A DNA stretch of 64,000 bases from Streptomyces sp. NBC_00250. Lineage in GTDB: Bacteria; Actinomycetota; Actinomycetes; Streptomycetales; Streptomycetaceae. The stretch lies in the NCBI RefSeq assembly GCF_036192275.1, contig NZ_CP108088.1, positions 3,473,501 through 3,537,500 of the forward strand, given 5' to 3'. Below, piece after piece: positions 8,398 through 17,223 of this stretch (the stretch's first letter is position 1; every line of letters starts with the position of its first letter). The position numbers and the translations under genes are program-made. The notes under the pieces were generated by a model. That model saw only the letters and a program-made list of their open reading frames with translations. It was not told the DNA's origin and did no database searches.

Positions 8398-9723
8398 TCA
8401 GATCTGACCGTCCTCCAGCATCTCCGTCACGAGCGCCGCGATCTGGGAGCGCTCGGAGCGGGTGAGGGTGACATGGGCGAAGAGCGGATGCCCCTTCAGT
8501 TTCTCGACGACGGCGACGACTCCGTCGTACCGGCCGACCCTGAGGTTGTCCCGCTGGGCGACGTCATGGGTCAGAACGACCCGCGAATTCGCCCCGATAC
8601 GGGACAGAACGGTCAACAGGACGTTCCGCTCCAGGGACTGGGCCTCGTCCACGATGACGAACGCGTCGTGGAGCGAACGGCCCCGGATGTGGGTGAGCGG
8701 CAGGACCTCCAGCATCCCGCGGCCGAGCACCTCCTCGATCACCTCGCGGCTCGCGACCGAGGACAGCGTGTCGAAGACGGCCTGGGCCCACGGGCTCATC
8801 TTCTCGGACTCGCTGCCCGGCAGGTAGCCGAGCTCCTGGCCGCCGACCGCGTACAGCGGACGGAAGACCATCACCTTCTGGTGCTGACGGCGCTCCAGGA
8901 CGGCCTCCAGGCCCGCGCAGAGCGCGAGCGCGGACTTGCCGGTGCCGGCCCGGCCGCCCATGGAGATGATGCCGACGTCCGGGTCGAGGAGCAGATCGAG
9001 CGCGATCCGCTGCTCGGCGCTGCGACCGTGCAGGCCGAACGCCTCCCGGTCGCCCCTGACCAGCCGTACGTTCCCGTCGGCGGTGACCCGGCCGAGCGCC
9101 TTGCCGCGCTCGGACTGGAGCACCAGACCGGTGTGGACCGGAAGCTCGGCGGCCTCCGGCACGTACAGCGTGTTCTGCTCGAAGAGCAGGTCCACCTGCT
9201 CGCCGGAGAGGGCGAGCTCGGACATCCCGGTCCAGCCGTTGGCGTCCGTGATGGCGAGCTCGGCCCGGTACTCCTCGGCGAGGAGTCCGACGGAGGAGGC
9301 CTTGATGCGCAGCGGCAGGTCCTTGGAGACGACCGTGACGTCGTACCCCTCGGCCTGGAGGTTCCGCGCGACCGCGAGGATCCGTGAGTCGTTGTCCCCC
9401 AACCTGTAGCCGGCGGGCAGTACGCCGGGGTCGGAATGGTTGAGTTCGACACGCAGGGTGCCGCCCAGCTCCCCGACGGGGAGCGGGGCGTCCAGGCGCC
9501 CGTACCGGACCCGGAAGTCGTCCAGGAGGCGCAGGGCCTGCCGGGCGAAGTACCCGAGTTCGGGATGGTGCCGCTTGGCCTCCAGCTCCGTCACGACGAC
9601 GATCGGGAGCACCACCTCGTGCTCCTCGAAGCGCGACATGGCGTTGGGGTCGGCCAGCAGGACGCTGGTGTCGAGAACATAGGTGCGCCGGTCGGAAAGG
9701 CGGCGCTTCGTGCTGGTCACCAC
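8398..9723 (-). CDS. PhoH family protein with N-terminal PIN domain (PhoH2)
   Basis: 441 residues. The N-terminal PIN ribonuclease domain (about 10-150) starts at [10 protein letters not shown], with conserved acidic residues at D18, in VVTELEAK (E47/E49) and in GDNDSRILA. The C-terminal PhoH ATPase domain (about 225-435) has Walker [10 protein letters not shown] (256-264) and Walker [11 protein letters not shown]. This is the PhoH2 architecture, for which coupled RNA unwinding and cleavage has been shown in mycobacteria. No cognate upstream antitoxin (PhoAT-like) gene is visible. Two adjacent GTG codons (9723 and 9720) could start it. Confidence 0.93.
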   Translation of the reverse strand: MVTSTKRRLSDRRTYVLDTSVLLADPNAMSRFEEHEVVLPIVVVTELEAKRHHPELGYFARQALRLLDDFRVRYGRLDAPLPVGELGGTLRVELNHSDPGVLPAGYRLGDNDSRILAVARNLQAEGYDVTVVSKDLPLRIKASSVGLLAEEYRAELAITDANGWTGMSELALSGEQVDLLFEQNTLYVPEAAELPVHTGLVLQSERGKALGRVTADGNVRLVRGDREAFGLHGRSAEQRIALDLLLDPDVGIISMGGRAGTGKSALALCAGLEAVLERRQHQKVMVFRPLYAVGGQELGYLPGSESEKMSPWAQAVFDTLSSVASREVIEEVLGRGMLEVLPLTHIRGRSLHDAFVIVDEAQSLERNVLLTVLSRIGANSRVVLTHDVAQRDNLRVGRYDGVVAVVEKLKGHPLFAHVTLTRSERSQIAALVTEMLEDGQI

Positions 9724-10033
9724 GGAAGGACAGACCCCCTCGGAAGACCCCTGTGAGGTCGGGGTGCGACGGAACCGGTGTCGCTGCGGAATGGGACCGG
9801 GCTCAGGCCGCCATGCGCGGGCCGAACCACGGCCCTCCGCTTCTCCCGTACGTGTCCCGCACGGTCGTCCTGGTGCAAGGGGCCTCCCGGGTGGCGGTCT
9901 CCGTGCCGCTCACTTCACCAGGGATATGCCCTCGATCAGGCGCTGCCATGCCATGGCATATGACGACGTGTTCATGAACACGAGGTGATCGGTTCCGATC
10001 GGTGTCCCCGGACCCCTCGGGGGCCCGTGGAAC
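9724..10033. other. gap between phoH-like gene and prenyltransferase
   Basis: 310 bp lie between two minus-strand genes. No recognised gene is present. A 21-codon frame with a Streptomyces-like codon bias lies at 9910-9975 on the minus strand (listed separately). GATCGGTTCCGATC at about 9988-10001 is a near-perfect palindrome and the region around 9950-9965 contains GCCATGGC. The rest should hold the phoH promoter. Confidence 0.4.
9910..9975 (-). CDS. candidate 21-residue peptide
   Basis: A minus-strand ATG at 9975 opens a 21-codon frame ending in TGA at 9910; the product begins MNTSSYAMAWQ and ends EGISLVK. About four fifths of its third positions are G or C, somewhat below its neighbours. 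No clear Shine-Dalgarno sequence precedes it. It sits directly downstream of the prenyltransferase gene. It may be a chance frame. Confidence 0.2.
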   Translation of the reverse strand: MNTSSYAMAWQRLIEGISLVK

Positions 10034-10795
10034 TCAGGTTCCGTAACGCCGGTGCCGGGCGGCGTAGTCGCGCAGCGCCCGCAGGAAGTCGACCTTGCGG
10101 AAGGCCGGCCAGTGCACTTCACAGAAGTAGTACTCGGAATGGGCGCTCTGCCACAGCATGAATCCGGACAGCCGCTGCTCGCCGCTGGTGCGGATCACCA
10201 GGTCCGGGTCGGGCTGACCGCGCGTGTACAGGTGCTCCGAGATGTGCTCGACGTCGACGATCTCGGCGAGCTCCTCGAAGCTCGTCCCGCGCTCCGCGTG
10301 CTCCAGGAGCAGCGAGCGGACCGCGTCCGCGATCTCCTGCCGGCCGCCGTAGCCCACGGCCACGTTCACGAGTATCCCCGTGTTGTCGTGGGTGGCCTGC
10401 TCGGCCTCCTTGAGCACCGACTGCGTGCGCGCGGGGAGCAGGTCCATGGTGCCGACGTGGTTGACCCGCCAGCGGCCGTCGGCGGCGAGCGCCCGCACCG
10501 CGTTCTCGATGATGCCGAGCAGCGGGACGAGCTGCTCCTCGGGCCGGTTCAGGTTGTCCGTGGAGAGCATCCAGAGCGTGACGACCTCGACGTCGGTCTC
10601 GGCGCACCAGCCGAGCAGCTCCTGGATCTTGTCCGCGCCCGCCTTGTGCCCCTGCTCGGGCGTCCCGCCGGAGGCCTTGGCCCAGCGGCGGTTCCCGTCG
10701 AGGATGACCCCGATGTGCTTGGGCACCTGGGCATGGTCGAGGCGGCCTTCCACCCGGCGTGCGTAGAGCCCGTACACCAGGTCGCGCAGGTTCAC
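10034..10795 (-). CDS. isoprenyl transferase (cis-prenyltransferase, UppS family)
   Basis: 253 residues, the usual length. The catalytic P-loop is HIGVILDGNRRWAKASG (about 27-43), with the essential Asp at D33 and the GNRRW signature. The C-terminal block RTSGEQRLSGFMLWQSAHSEYYF is the second diphosphate-binding and Mg-binding signature. The enzyme condenses isopentenyl diphosphate in Z configuration. Actinobacteria carry two or more such enzymes (short-chain Z,E-farnesyl and long-chain decaprenyl/undecaprenyl), and the sequence alone does not tell which this is. The GTG start follows GAGAGGTAAAGAACA. Confidence 0.93.
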   Translation of the reverse strand: MNLRDLVYGLYARRVEGRLDHAQVPKHIGVILDGNRRWAKASGGTPEQGHKAGADKIQELLGWCAETDVEVVTLWMLSTDNLNRPEEQLVPLLGIIENAVRALAADGRWRVNHVGTMDLLPARTQSVLKEAEQATHDNTGILVNVAVGYGGRQEIADAVRSLLLEHAERGTSFEELAEIVDVEHISEHLYTRGQPDPDLVIRTSGEQRLSGFMLWQSAHSEYYFCEVHWPAFRKVDFLRALRDYAARHRRYGT

Positions 10796-10922
10796 TGTTC
10801 TTTACCTCTCCATGCAGCGGCGGTCCACCCGGCAGCGGCGGTCCGCAAGCCGCCACACTACTGCGCACGGGCGACAGCCTCCCAGCCCGGGACTGTCACA
10901 AGTCCGTGATAAGCAGAGATAC

Positions 10923-11960
10923 GTGACTGATTCCCCCCTGTACCGCGCCTCCGCGGACCGATACGACGCCATGGAGTACCGCCGCTCGGGCCGCAGCGGC
11001 CTCAAGCTCCCCGCGATCTCCCTCGGCCTCTGGCACAACTTCGGCGACGACCGCGCGCTGGACACCCAGCGCGCGATCCTGCGCCGCGCCTTCGACCTCG
11101 GCGTCACCCACTTCGACCTGGCGAACAACTACGGGCCGCCGCCCGGCTCCGCCGAGCTGAACTTCGGCAAGCTCTTCGCCCAGGACTTCGCGCCCTACCG
11201 CGACGAGCTGATCATCTCCACCAAGGCCGGCTACGAGATGCACCCCGGCCCGTACGGCGAGTGGGGCTCCCGCAAGTACCTGCTGTCCTCGCTCGACGCC
11301 TCCCTGAACCGGATGGGCCTCGACTACGTCGACATCTTCTACTCGCACCGCTTCGACCCGCACACCCCGCTGGAGGAGACGATGGGGGCCCTGGCCTCCG
11401 CCGTCCAGCAGGGCAAGGCGCTGTACGTCGGTGTCTCCTCGTACAACAGCGAGCAGACCGCCGAGGCCGCGCGGCTCCTGCGCGAGATGGGCGTCCCCGC
11501 CCTCATCCACCAGCCCTCGTACTCGATGATCAACCGCTGGACCGAGGACGACGGCCTCCTCGACACCCTCGAGGAAGCCGGCATGGGCTGCATCTCCTTC
11601 GTGCCGCTGGCACAGGGGCTGCTCACCGACAAGTACCTGAAGGGCATCCCGGAGGGCTCGCGGGCCACCCAGGGCAAGTCCCTGGACCCGAACCTGCTCT
11701 CCGACGAGGTGCTGCGGCGCCTTCACGGCCTCGCGGACATCGCGAGCCGGCGCGGGCAGTCCCTGGCACAGCTGGCGCTGTCCTGGGTGCTGCGGGACGA
11801 GCGGATGACCTCGGCGCTGATCGGCGCGTCCAGCGTCGCCCAGCTGGAGGAGAACGTGGCGGCCCTGGCGGGTGCGCCGCTGACCTCGGAGGAGCTGGCG
11901 GAGATCGATTCGTTCGCCGTCGACACCCAGGGCACGAACATCTGGGCCGGCCGGGGCTGA
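10923..11960 (+). CDS. aldo/keto reductase (YghZ/GAP-reductase type)
   Basis: 345 residues with an NADPH-dependent TIM-barrel fold. The catalytic tetrad is visible: Asp in THFDLANNYGPP with the tyrosine that follows, Lys in LIISTKAGYEM, and His in DIFYSHRFDPHTPLEET. The N-terminal pattern EYRRSGRSGLKLPAISLGLWHNFG matches the L-glyceraldehyde-3-phosphate reductase (YghZ, AKR14) group, which also resembles potassium-channel beta subunits. The GTG at 10923 begins the conserved region; no good Shine-Dalgarno is seen, so it may be leaderless. It is divergent from the prenyltransferase gene. Confidence 0.9.
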   Translation: MTDSPLYRASADRYDAMEYRRSGRSGLKLPAISLGLWHNFGDDRALDTQRAILRRAFDLGVTHFDLANNYGPPPGSAELNFGKLFAQDFAPYRDELIISTKAGYEMHPGPYGEWGSRKYLLSSLDASLNRMGLDYVDIFYSHRFDPHTPLEETMGALASAVQQGKALYVGVSSYNSEQTAEAARLLREMGVPALIHQPSYSMINRWTEDDGLLDTLEEAGMGCISFVPLAQGLLTDKYLKGIPEGSRATQGKSLDPNLLSDEVLRRLHGLADIASRRGQSLAQLALSWVLRDERMTSALIGASSVAQLEENVAALAGAPLTSEELAEIDSFAVDTQGTNIWAGRG

Positions 11961-12360
11961 CGCATCCGGAGTGACCACGGGCGAGCCCTGAGGGGATCCA
12001 GGGCGAGCCTTCGACGGGACCCGGGGGAAGCCCCGCGAAGCCCGGAGAAGCCCGGAGGAAGAAAAAACGGGCCGGTCCGTGGGGGGGGATACGGACCGGC
12101 CCGAGGGGGGGTTTCCACCATAACCCTTCGATAGTCGTGTTGCGCGCCACGTTCGCCGAACGAACCTCGCCGAATTCGACGGATCCCAGTCGGGACAAGG
12201 GGTGCGGGGGCCGGTGGCGGGTTTGCGCCCCGGCGTGGCGGCGGAGTTCCGTCCCTCCGAAGAGGGACCGGCCCGGCCTGGCCCCGTTGACGGGGCGAGG
12301 CCGACCGACACCTCCCGGCAAGGCCTCCGGGCAGCACCTCCCGGCAGGGCCGGTGCAGGG
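11961..12360. other. 400-bp intergenic region, candidate small RNA
   Basis: No protein gene is convincing here. The stretch separates the aldo/keto reductase and the convergent prepilin peptidase. It contains a strong minus-strand terminator at 12068-12103, about 260 bases beyond the prepilin peptidase stop, and a compact palindrome CGTTCGCCGAACG at about 12151-12163. A minus-strand transcript ending at that terminator could be a small RNA or simply a long 3' UTR. Confidence 0.35.
12068..12103 (-). terminator. Rho-independent terminator, minus strand
   Basis: A 12-bp perfect stem (12069-12080 with 12091-12102) encloses a ten-base loop. On the minus strand it is followed by CGTTTTTTC, a true U-tract, which is rare in this GC-rich sequence. 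Read on the plus strand it lacks the tract, so the main direction is leftward. Confidence 0.8.
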
Positions 12361-13098
12361 TCAGGGCAGGGCCGTGAACGCGCCGAGGAGCAGGCCGGCC
12401 AACCCGCCCGCGAGCATGAACGGGCCGAACGGAATCATCGAGGAGCGGTCGGCCCGCCGCAGGAGGACGAGCCCGAGGCCGTACACCGCGCCGAGCAGGA
12501 ACCCCGCGAACGCCCCGGCGAAGAGCACACCCCAGCCGTACCAGCCGAGGGCCGCGCCCAGCGGCAGCGCCAGCTTGACGTCCCCGAAGGCGAGGCCGCT
12601 CGGGTTGACCAGGAACAGCACCAGGTAGGCGCCGCCGAGCGCGAGCGCGCCGAGCACCGCGTACGGCCAGGAGCCCGCGTCGTACGGGAGGAGCTCGGCG
12701 ACGCCGAGGAGGAGCGGCACCGCGGCGGCGAGCGGCAGGGTGAGCCCGTCCGGAAGCCGGTGCACGCGCGCGTCGACAGTGGCGAGGAGAACGGCGAAGG
12801 GCGCGCCGAGCAGCCAGACCGCGAGCTCGGGCCGGGGCCCGCCGGTGGCGGCGGCGAGCACGGCACAGGCGAGGGCGGTGAGCAGCGGTGCCGTGTACGG
12901 GCTTCCGGGTGTCGCGCACTCCTGCCGCCCAGGCCCGCCGAGCCAGCCGCGCGCGGGCCCGGCGAGCGCGTGCCCGGCGGGGCAGCGGTCCCGCCACGGC
13001 TCCTCGGGGGTCACGGAGAGCCGGTACGCGGCACGCGGCACGAGCAGCCCGGCGGCGGCGCCCCAGAGGGCGGCGAGGGCGATCATGGTGACGTACAC
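12361..13098 (-). CDS. prepilin peptidase (A24 family)
   Basis: A 245-residue polytopic aspartyl protease that cleaves prepilin leader peptides, likely for the Flp pilus encoded about 10 kb away. The two catalytic aspartates are D109 (ATVDARVHRLPD) and D173 (FGDVKLALPLG, the GxGD-like signature). The canonical N-terminal methylase region with paired CxxC motifs is reduced: only single cysteines remain (DRCPAGHAL, QECATPG), so N-methylation is doubtful. About seven membrane segments follow. It is divergent from the DUF192 gene, with 41 bases between the starts. Confidence 0.9.
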   Translation of the reverse strand: MYVTMIALAALWGAAAGLLVPRAAYRLSVTPEEPWRDRCPAGHALAGPARGWLGGPGRQECATPGSPYTAPLLTALACAVLAAATGGPRPELAVWLLGAPFAVLLATVDARVHRLPDGLTLPLAAAVPLLLGVAELLPYDAGSWPYAVLGALALGGAYLVLFLVNPSGLAFGDVKLALPLGAALGWYGWGVLFAGAFAGFLLGAVYGLGLVLLRRADRSSMIPFGPFMLAGGLAGLLLGAFTALP

Positions 13099-13139
13099 GG
13101 AGCCGACCCTAGGGTCGGGAGGCCGCTACGGTCTGGCGC

Positions 13140-13526
13140 ATGGGGAAATGGGCGGACGGTACGGGGACGCTGGCGACGGAATCCGGCCGGGAGGTGCCGC
13201 TGGAGGTGGCGGCGTCGTACCGGGCGCGACGGCGGGGGCTGCTCGGGCGGGACGGGATGGCGGGGGCGTTGCTCATCGTCCGGACGAACAGCGTGCACAC
13301 CTTCGGGATGCGGTTCCCGATCGACGTGGCTTATCTGGACGGCTCGCTCACGGTCCGCTCGGTCGTCACGATGCGGCCGGGACGCCTCGGCATGATCCGG
13401 CCGCGTGGCCGGCACGTTCTGGAGGCGGAGGCGGGCGCGATGGAGGGGTGGGGGCTGCGGCCGGGGGTACGCGTGCGCGTGGAGACGGATTCCGGGCTCA
13501 CGGCGGGCCCGAACCGAGCAGGGTGA
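13140..13526 (+). CDS. DUF192 family protein
   Basis: A 128-residue small protein with the DUF192 signature: ARRRGLLGRDGMAGALLIV, then the conserved NSVHTFGMRFPIDVAYLD block and a C-terminal VLEAEAGAMEGWGLRPGVRV. The family is widespread, its function unknown, and it is often close to pilus or secretion genes. Most homologues outside actinobacteria are exported; no signal peptide is visible here. Its last 29 bases overlap the 3' end of the convergent mannosyltransferase-like gene. Confidence 0.9.
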   Translation: MGKWADGTGTLATESGREVPLEVAASYRARRRGLLGRDGMAGALLIVRTNSVHTFGMRFPIDVAYLDGSLTVRSVVTMRPGRLGMIRPRGRHVLEAEAGAMEGWGLRPGVRVRVETDSGLTAGPNRAG

Positions 13527-14634
13527 AGGCCCCGTAGACGGCGGAGGCGAGGGCGAGCCCGGCGAGGACCGGCACGACGGTGCGGGTACGGAGCCGGGCG
13601 AGGGCCACGGCCGGCGGGAGCAGCAGCCCGAACGCCGGCATCATCAGACGCGGCCGGGAGCCGAAGTACGCGGCGCCGACGAGCGAGACGAACACGACGC
13701 CGATCGTGTAGACGAGCAGGGGCAGCGGCTGCCGCTGCCGTACGCAGAGGACGACCAGCCGACCGAGCAGCGCGAGCACCGCGCAGAGGCCGAGGGCGGC
13801 GGGCCACGGCAGACCGGCGATGAACCTGGCCAGGGCGACACCGCCGTCGATGGAGTTGCCCCAGGCGGCCTGGACCTCGAAGTAGGCGGTCGCGCTGCCC
13901 TGGCGGACACCGACGTACGCGATGTACGCGAGCCAGCCGAGCGGGGCGATCAGAACCCCGAGCACCGTGCGCGGGGGCAGCCGCCGGTCCCGTACGAGGG
14001 TGACGAGCACCGTGATCCCGAGGGCGGCGATCAGGGCGACGGCCGTCGGCCGGGTGAGCCCGGCGGCCGCGCACAGGACGCCGGCCAGGATCCAGCGCCC
14101 GCGCAGGACCGCGTACAGCGACCAGGCGGCGAGGGCGGTGAACAGGGTCTCCGTGTACGCCATGGACTGGACGAAAGCGGTCGGGTACACACCCCAGAGA
14201 ACGGCGAGCAGCACTCCGGCGCGCGCTCCGAAGGCGTGCTCGCCGCACTTGTGGATGCCCCAGGCGGCGGCGAGTCCGGCGGTCCAGGAGACGAGCAGCC
14301 CGGCGGTGGCCGCGTCGAGGGGGAGGACGGTGGAGAGGCCTCGCTCCAGGGCCGGGAAGAGCGGGAAGAAGGCCAGGTCGGGGTGGACGTCCCCGCTCGG
14401 CAGGGTGGCCTGGTACCCGTATCCGTTCTCGGCGATCCGCACGTACCAGACGGAGTCCCAGCGGCCCTTGAGCCGGTGCAGCCCGTCCTCGCCGGTGACG
14501 GCGGAGGCGATCGCGAGGACCGCGAGGCCGATGAGGCGGGCGGCGGCGTACCCGCCGACGGCGAGGAGGGTGGGATGGGTGGCGCTGGTGGGACGGCTGG
14601 GACGGGTGAGAAGGCTGGGTCGGGGCACGGACAT
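13498..14634 (-). CDS. PIG-V-like membrane mannosyltransferase
   Basis: A 378-residue GT-C type protein with about nine membrane segments. Early in the sequence is LKGRWDSVWYVRIAENGYGY followed by DLAFFPLFPALER, the WDxxWY and FPLFP signatures of the mannosyltransferase PIG-V family. It is expected to transfer a sugar, probably mannose from polyprenyl-phosphate mannose, outside the membrane. The acceptor (lipid glycan or protein O-mannosylation) is unknown. The 3' end overlaps the DUF192 gene by 29 bases. Confidence 0.82.
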   Translation of the reverse strand: MSVPRPSLLTRPSRPTSATHPTLLAVGGYAAARLIGLAVLAIASAVTGEDGLHRLKGRWDSVWYVRIAENGYGYQATLPSGDVHPDLAFFPLFPALERGLSTVLPLDAATAGLLVSWTAGLAAAWGIHKCGEHAFGARAGVLLAVLWGVYPTAFVQSMAYTETLFTALAAWSLYAVLRGRWILAGVLCAAAGLTRPTAVALIAALGITVLVTLVRDRRLPPRTVLGVLIAPLGWLAYIAYVGVRQGSATAYFEVQAAWGNSIDGGVALARFIAGLPWPAALGLCAVLALLGRLVVLCVRQRQPLPLLVYTIGVVFVSLVGAAYFGSRPRLMMPAFGLLLPPAVALARLRTRTVVPVLAGLALASAVYGAFTLLGSGPP

Positions 14635-14677
14635 GCGTCCGATTATCCCGGCGCGCCGCCCGGCGCCGCCGCACAGG

Positions 14678-15085
14678 TCAGCCGAGGGGCCTTATGCGGA
14701 CGAACCTCGCGGCCATGACGGGACCCAGCTGGTGGACGATGGCGTGCCCGGGCTCCTGCGGGGAGGGCAGATCGCCGAGGAAGGAGGTCACGATGACCTC
14801 GTCGATGCCGAGCACACCACGACAGCTCTGCTCCTCCAGGAAGGCGAGGGTGCGGCGCCAGTCGGCAGCGCACGGGGCCTCGCCGAGAAAGGACCGCACG
14901 GTGTCCTGGACGACGTCCCAGAAGAACACGTGCGGCTGCACACCGCCCTGATGGAAGACGTGGTTCTCGTACACGTCCCGGAACTCGGGGATCCGCGTGA
15001 CGAGGTCACTGACCAACCGCACACTCGGCGTCTCGTTCGGCGTCCCGCCCGGCGTCCCGCCCGGCGTCTCGCTCGTCGTCGTCAT
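14678..15085 (-). CDS. unknown protein, about 135 residues
   Basis: I do not recognise the family. The N-terminus carries a degenerate Gly-Thr-Pro repeat (TPGGTPGGTPNETPS), and the rest is a compact mixed domain (VRLVSDLVTRIPEFRDVYENHV, FLGEAPCAADWRRTLAFLE) that looks cytoplasmic. A similar layout is seen in small actinobacterial proteins of the 'DUF' type. I chose the ATG at 15085; the frame is open upstream to 15166, and an alternative start there cannot be excluded. Confidence 0.65.
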   Translation of the reverse strand: MTTTSETPGGTPGGTPNETPSVRLVSDLVTRIPEFRDVYENHVFHQGGVQPHVFFWDVVQDTVRSFLGEAPCAADWRRTLAFLEEQSCRGVLGIDEVIVTSFLGDLPSPQEPGHAIVHQLGPVMAARFVRIRPLG

Positions 15086-15207
15086 CTGTCCAGAATGCTC
15101 CTGCCCGGCGGAACTGTCCCCCCACCTTTGCGCTTTCCTGACGACGGCTTTCGGCAGGTTTTCCACAGGGGGTGCGAAGTGTCCCCCTTCCGTGGATCGT
15201 TGGGCGT

Positions 15208-16128
15208 ATGTACGAGTTGGCGATCCTCGCCAGGGGCGGGGTCCTCCTGACGGTCTGGGCGGTCGCGGCGGGCTGGCCCCCGGGCCGCCTCGCCGGCCGT
15301 CTGCGCAGGGACGGCTGGCAGCGGATCTGCCGGGGTGCGTGGGCGGTCCCGGGGAAGGAGGTGGACTGGCGGGTGCGGGCGGCGGCGCTCCAGCTCCTGC
15401 GCCCGGACTGGGTGTGCAGCCACGGGACGGCGGCGCGGCTGCACCGCATCGAGCGGCTGGGGGCGACGGGGCGGACGGACCGTCTGGAGTTCACCGCCCC
15501 GGCCCCGACCCGCTCGACGGCCGGCGGCGGGATGCGCGTACACGGCACGGCCTTCCTTACGGCCGAGGACCGGTCGACACGACGGGGGCTGCGGACCACG
15601 ACCCCGGCACGGACGGTCGGCGACCTGATACGGGCGGCCGACAGCCGGGAGGAGGCAGTCGTGGTCGCGGACTCGGCGCTCGCCCGGCGGGCGGTCGAGG
15701 GCGTACGGCGCGAGGCACTCGTCCGGTACGAGGAACTCGCCGCCGAACTCGCGGCGCCCCGGCGGGGAGCGACCCGCGCCCGGTCCTGGCTGCGGCTCGC
15801 CGAGCCGGCGTCGGGCTCACCGGCGGAGACGGTGGCGAGGCTGCGGATGGGGGACGCGGGCCTGTTCCCGGAGTCGCAGCCGACGCTGCGGACGGCCGCG
15901 GGGCCGCCCCTGCGCCCGGACTTCCTGTTCCGCGCGGAGGGCCTGGCGGTGGAGGTCGAGGGCTACGCCTTCCACGGCACCCGCCGGGCCCACGAACGGG
16001 ACGTGGCCCGTTTCAACGCGCTGCAGTCCTGCCCGGAGATCCGCCGCGTGCTGCGGTTCACGGCGGCCGAGGTCTTCCGCCACCCGGACCGCATGACGGC
16101 CACGATCAGAGCGGCGCTGACTCTCTGA
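15208..16128 (+). CDS. AbiEi antitoxin-like / DUF559 endonuclease-like protein
   Basis: About 306 residues. The N-terminal part (GGVLLTVWAVAAGWPPGRLAGRLRRDGWQRICRG) resembles the winged-HTH of type IV AbiEi antitoxins. The middle is helical. The C-terminal part (RPDFLFRAEGLAVEVEGYAFHG followed by RAHERDVARFNALQ) resembles the DUF559/Vsr-like PD-(D/E)XK nuclease fold with the Asp and the Glu-x-Glu pair. No AbiEii toxin is adjacent, so it is an orphan. The ATG at 15208 is preferred; a GTG at 15172 is also in frame. Confidence 0.72.
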   Translation: MYELAILARGGVLLTVWAVAAGWPPGRLAGRLRRDGWQRICRGAWAVPGKEVDWRVRAAALQLLRPDWVCSHGTAARLHRIERLGATGRTDRLEFTAPAPTRSTAGGGMRVHGTAFLTAEDRSTRRGLRTTTPARTVGDLIRAADSREEAVVVADSALARRAVEGVRREALVRYEELAAELAAPRRGATRARSWLRLAEPASGSPAETVARLRMGDAGLFPESQPTLRTAAGPPLRPDFLFRAEGLAVEVEGYAFHGTRRAHERDVARFNALQSCPEIRRVLRFTAAEVFRHPDRMTATIRAALTL

Positions 16129-16322
16129 CGAGGAGGACCAACGGGACGCACGATAAAGTCCGTTGGCTGCGACGAGATCACCACCGCAGCACGCCCCCGC
16201 GTCCGCCTCCACATACGGCTCCGCCGCCCTCGTTCCGCCGCCGAAGAAGGACGGACGGAGGTCGGACGGAGGATGGACCCGGGGCGATCTCCACCAACAC
16301 CAGAGAGAAACAGGGAGTTTCG

Positions 16323-17210
16323 GTGTCCACGGCCCCCATGCCTCCGAGCAACCACCCGCACCAGAACGCCGGTTCGCCCGGCGGGCCGTTCCCGCCCCCT
16401 CCCCCGCAGCCGCCCCGACGGCAGGGCTGGTTCGGCAGGCAGAGCGAGGCCGTCCGGATCACGATCATCGGTGCGGTGATCGCCGGCGTCTTCTCCCTGG
16501 CCGGCGCCGTCCTGACCTCCGCCCTGACGGACAAGGGCGAGAGCCCCTCGGACGCGAAGGCACCGACGCAGCCGAACACAGCCACACAGCCGAACACGAC
16601 GCCTCCGAAGTCGTCCGAGGGGTCGCCCTCGGACGAGCCGTCGACACCGTCGCCCCCGTCGACCCCGTCGGACCAGGAGAGCGACTCGCCCTCCCCCGGC
16701 GACTCCTCGACGGCCACGGCGCCGACGACCGTGTCGTACAAGCCCTCCTACACCAAGCAGGCCATGTCTCTCGGCCTGCCGCCCGGTTCCGACCTCGGCA
16801 CCATCGACTTCGACGCGCCGGCCACGCGCCGGTACACCGAGGACGAGTGGAACAAGGCGAAGGAGACCGCCGAGCAGAGCGGCGTCCCCGTCGAGGCCGA
16901 TCTGACCTACCAGAACACCCTCGACGGCTTCCTGTCCCTGCGCAACGGCCGCAACGCGGCCCAGCTCCAGCCCACGGACGCGTCGGAGAAGGCCGAGGAC
17001 TGCGCCCGGGCGGCCCGGGTCGGCGGCTTCACCGAGGCCGAGATGTCCACGTGGGACCTCCCCGCCAAGACGGTCCTGTGCGTCCTGACCGACAAGGGGA
17101 ACATCGCCCGGGTCGTGATCACCGGCTTCATCGGCGGCAACCCCCAGTCCTCGGTCGCACCGCCCACCCAGATCACGCTGGAGGTCACCCTCTGGAAGCC
17201 CGGCACCTGA
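16323..17210 (+). CDS. unknown membrane-anchored Pro-rich protein
   Basis: 295 residues. A short cytoplasmic Pro-rich N-terminus (FPPPPPQPPRRQGW) precedes a single membrane segment (ITIIGAVIAGVFSLAGAVLTSAL). An extracytoplasmic Ser/Thr/Pro linker (about residues 70-140) leads to a C-terminal globular domain of about 150 residues containing two cysteines (EDCARAARVGG and KTVLCVLTDKG). The domain is not one I can name. GTG at 16323 follows GGGAG. Confidence 0.72.
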   Translation: MSTAPMPPSNHPHQNAGSPGGPFPPPPPQPPRRQGWFGRQSEAVRITIIGAVIAGVFSLAGAVLTSALTDKGESPSDAKAPTQPNTATQPNTTPPKSSEGSPSDEPSTPSPPSTPSDQESDSPSPGDSSTATAPTTVSYKPSYTKQAMSLGLPPGSDLGTIDFDAPATRRYTEDEWNKAKETAEQSGVPVEADLTYQNTLDGFLSLRNGRNAAQLQPTDASEKAEDCARAARVGGFTEAEMSTWDLPAKTVLCVLTDKGNIARVVITGFIGGNPQSSVAPPTQITLEVTLWKPGT

Positions 17211-17223
17211 GCCGTCGGAGGGA

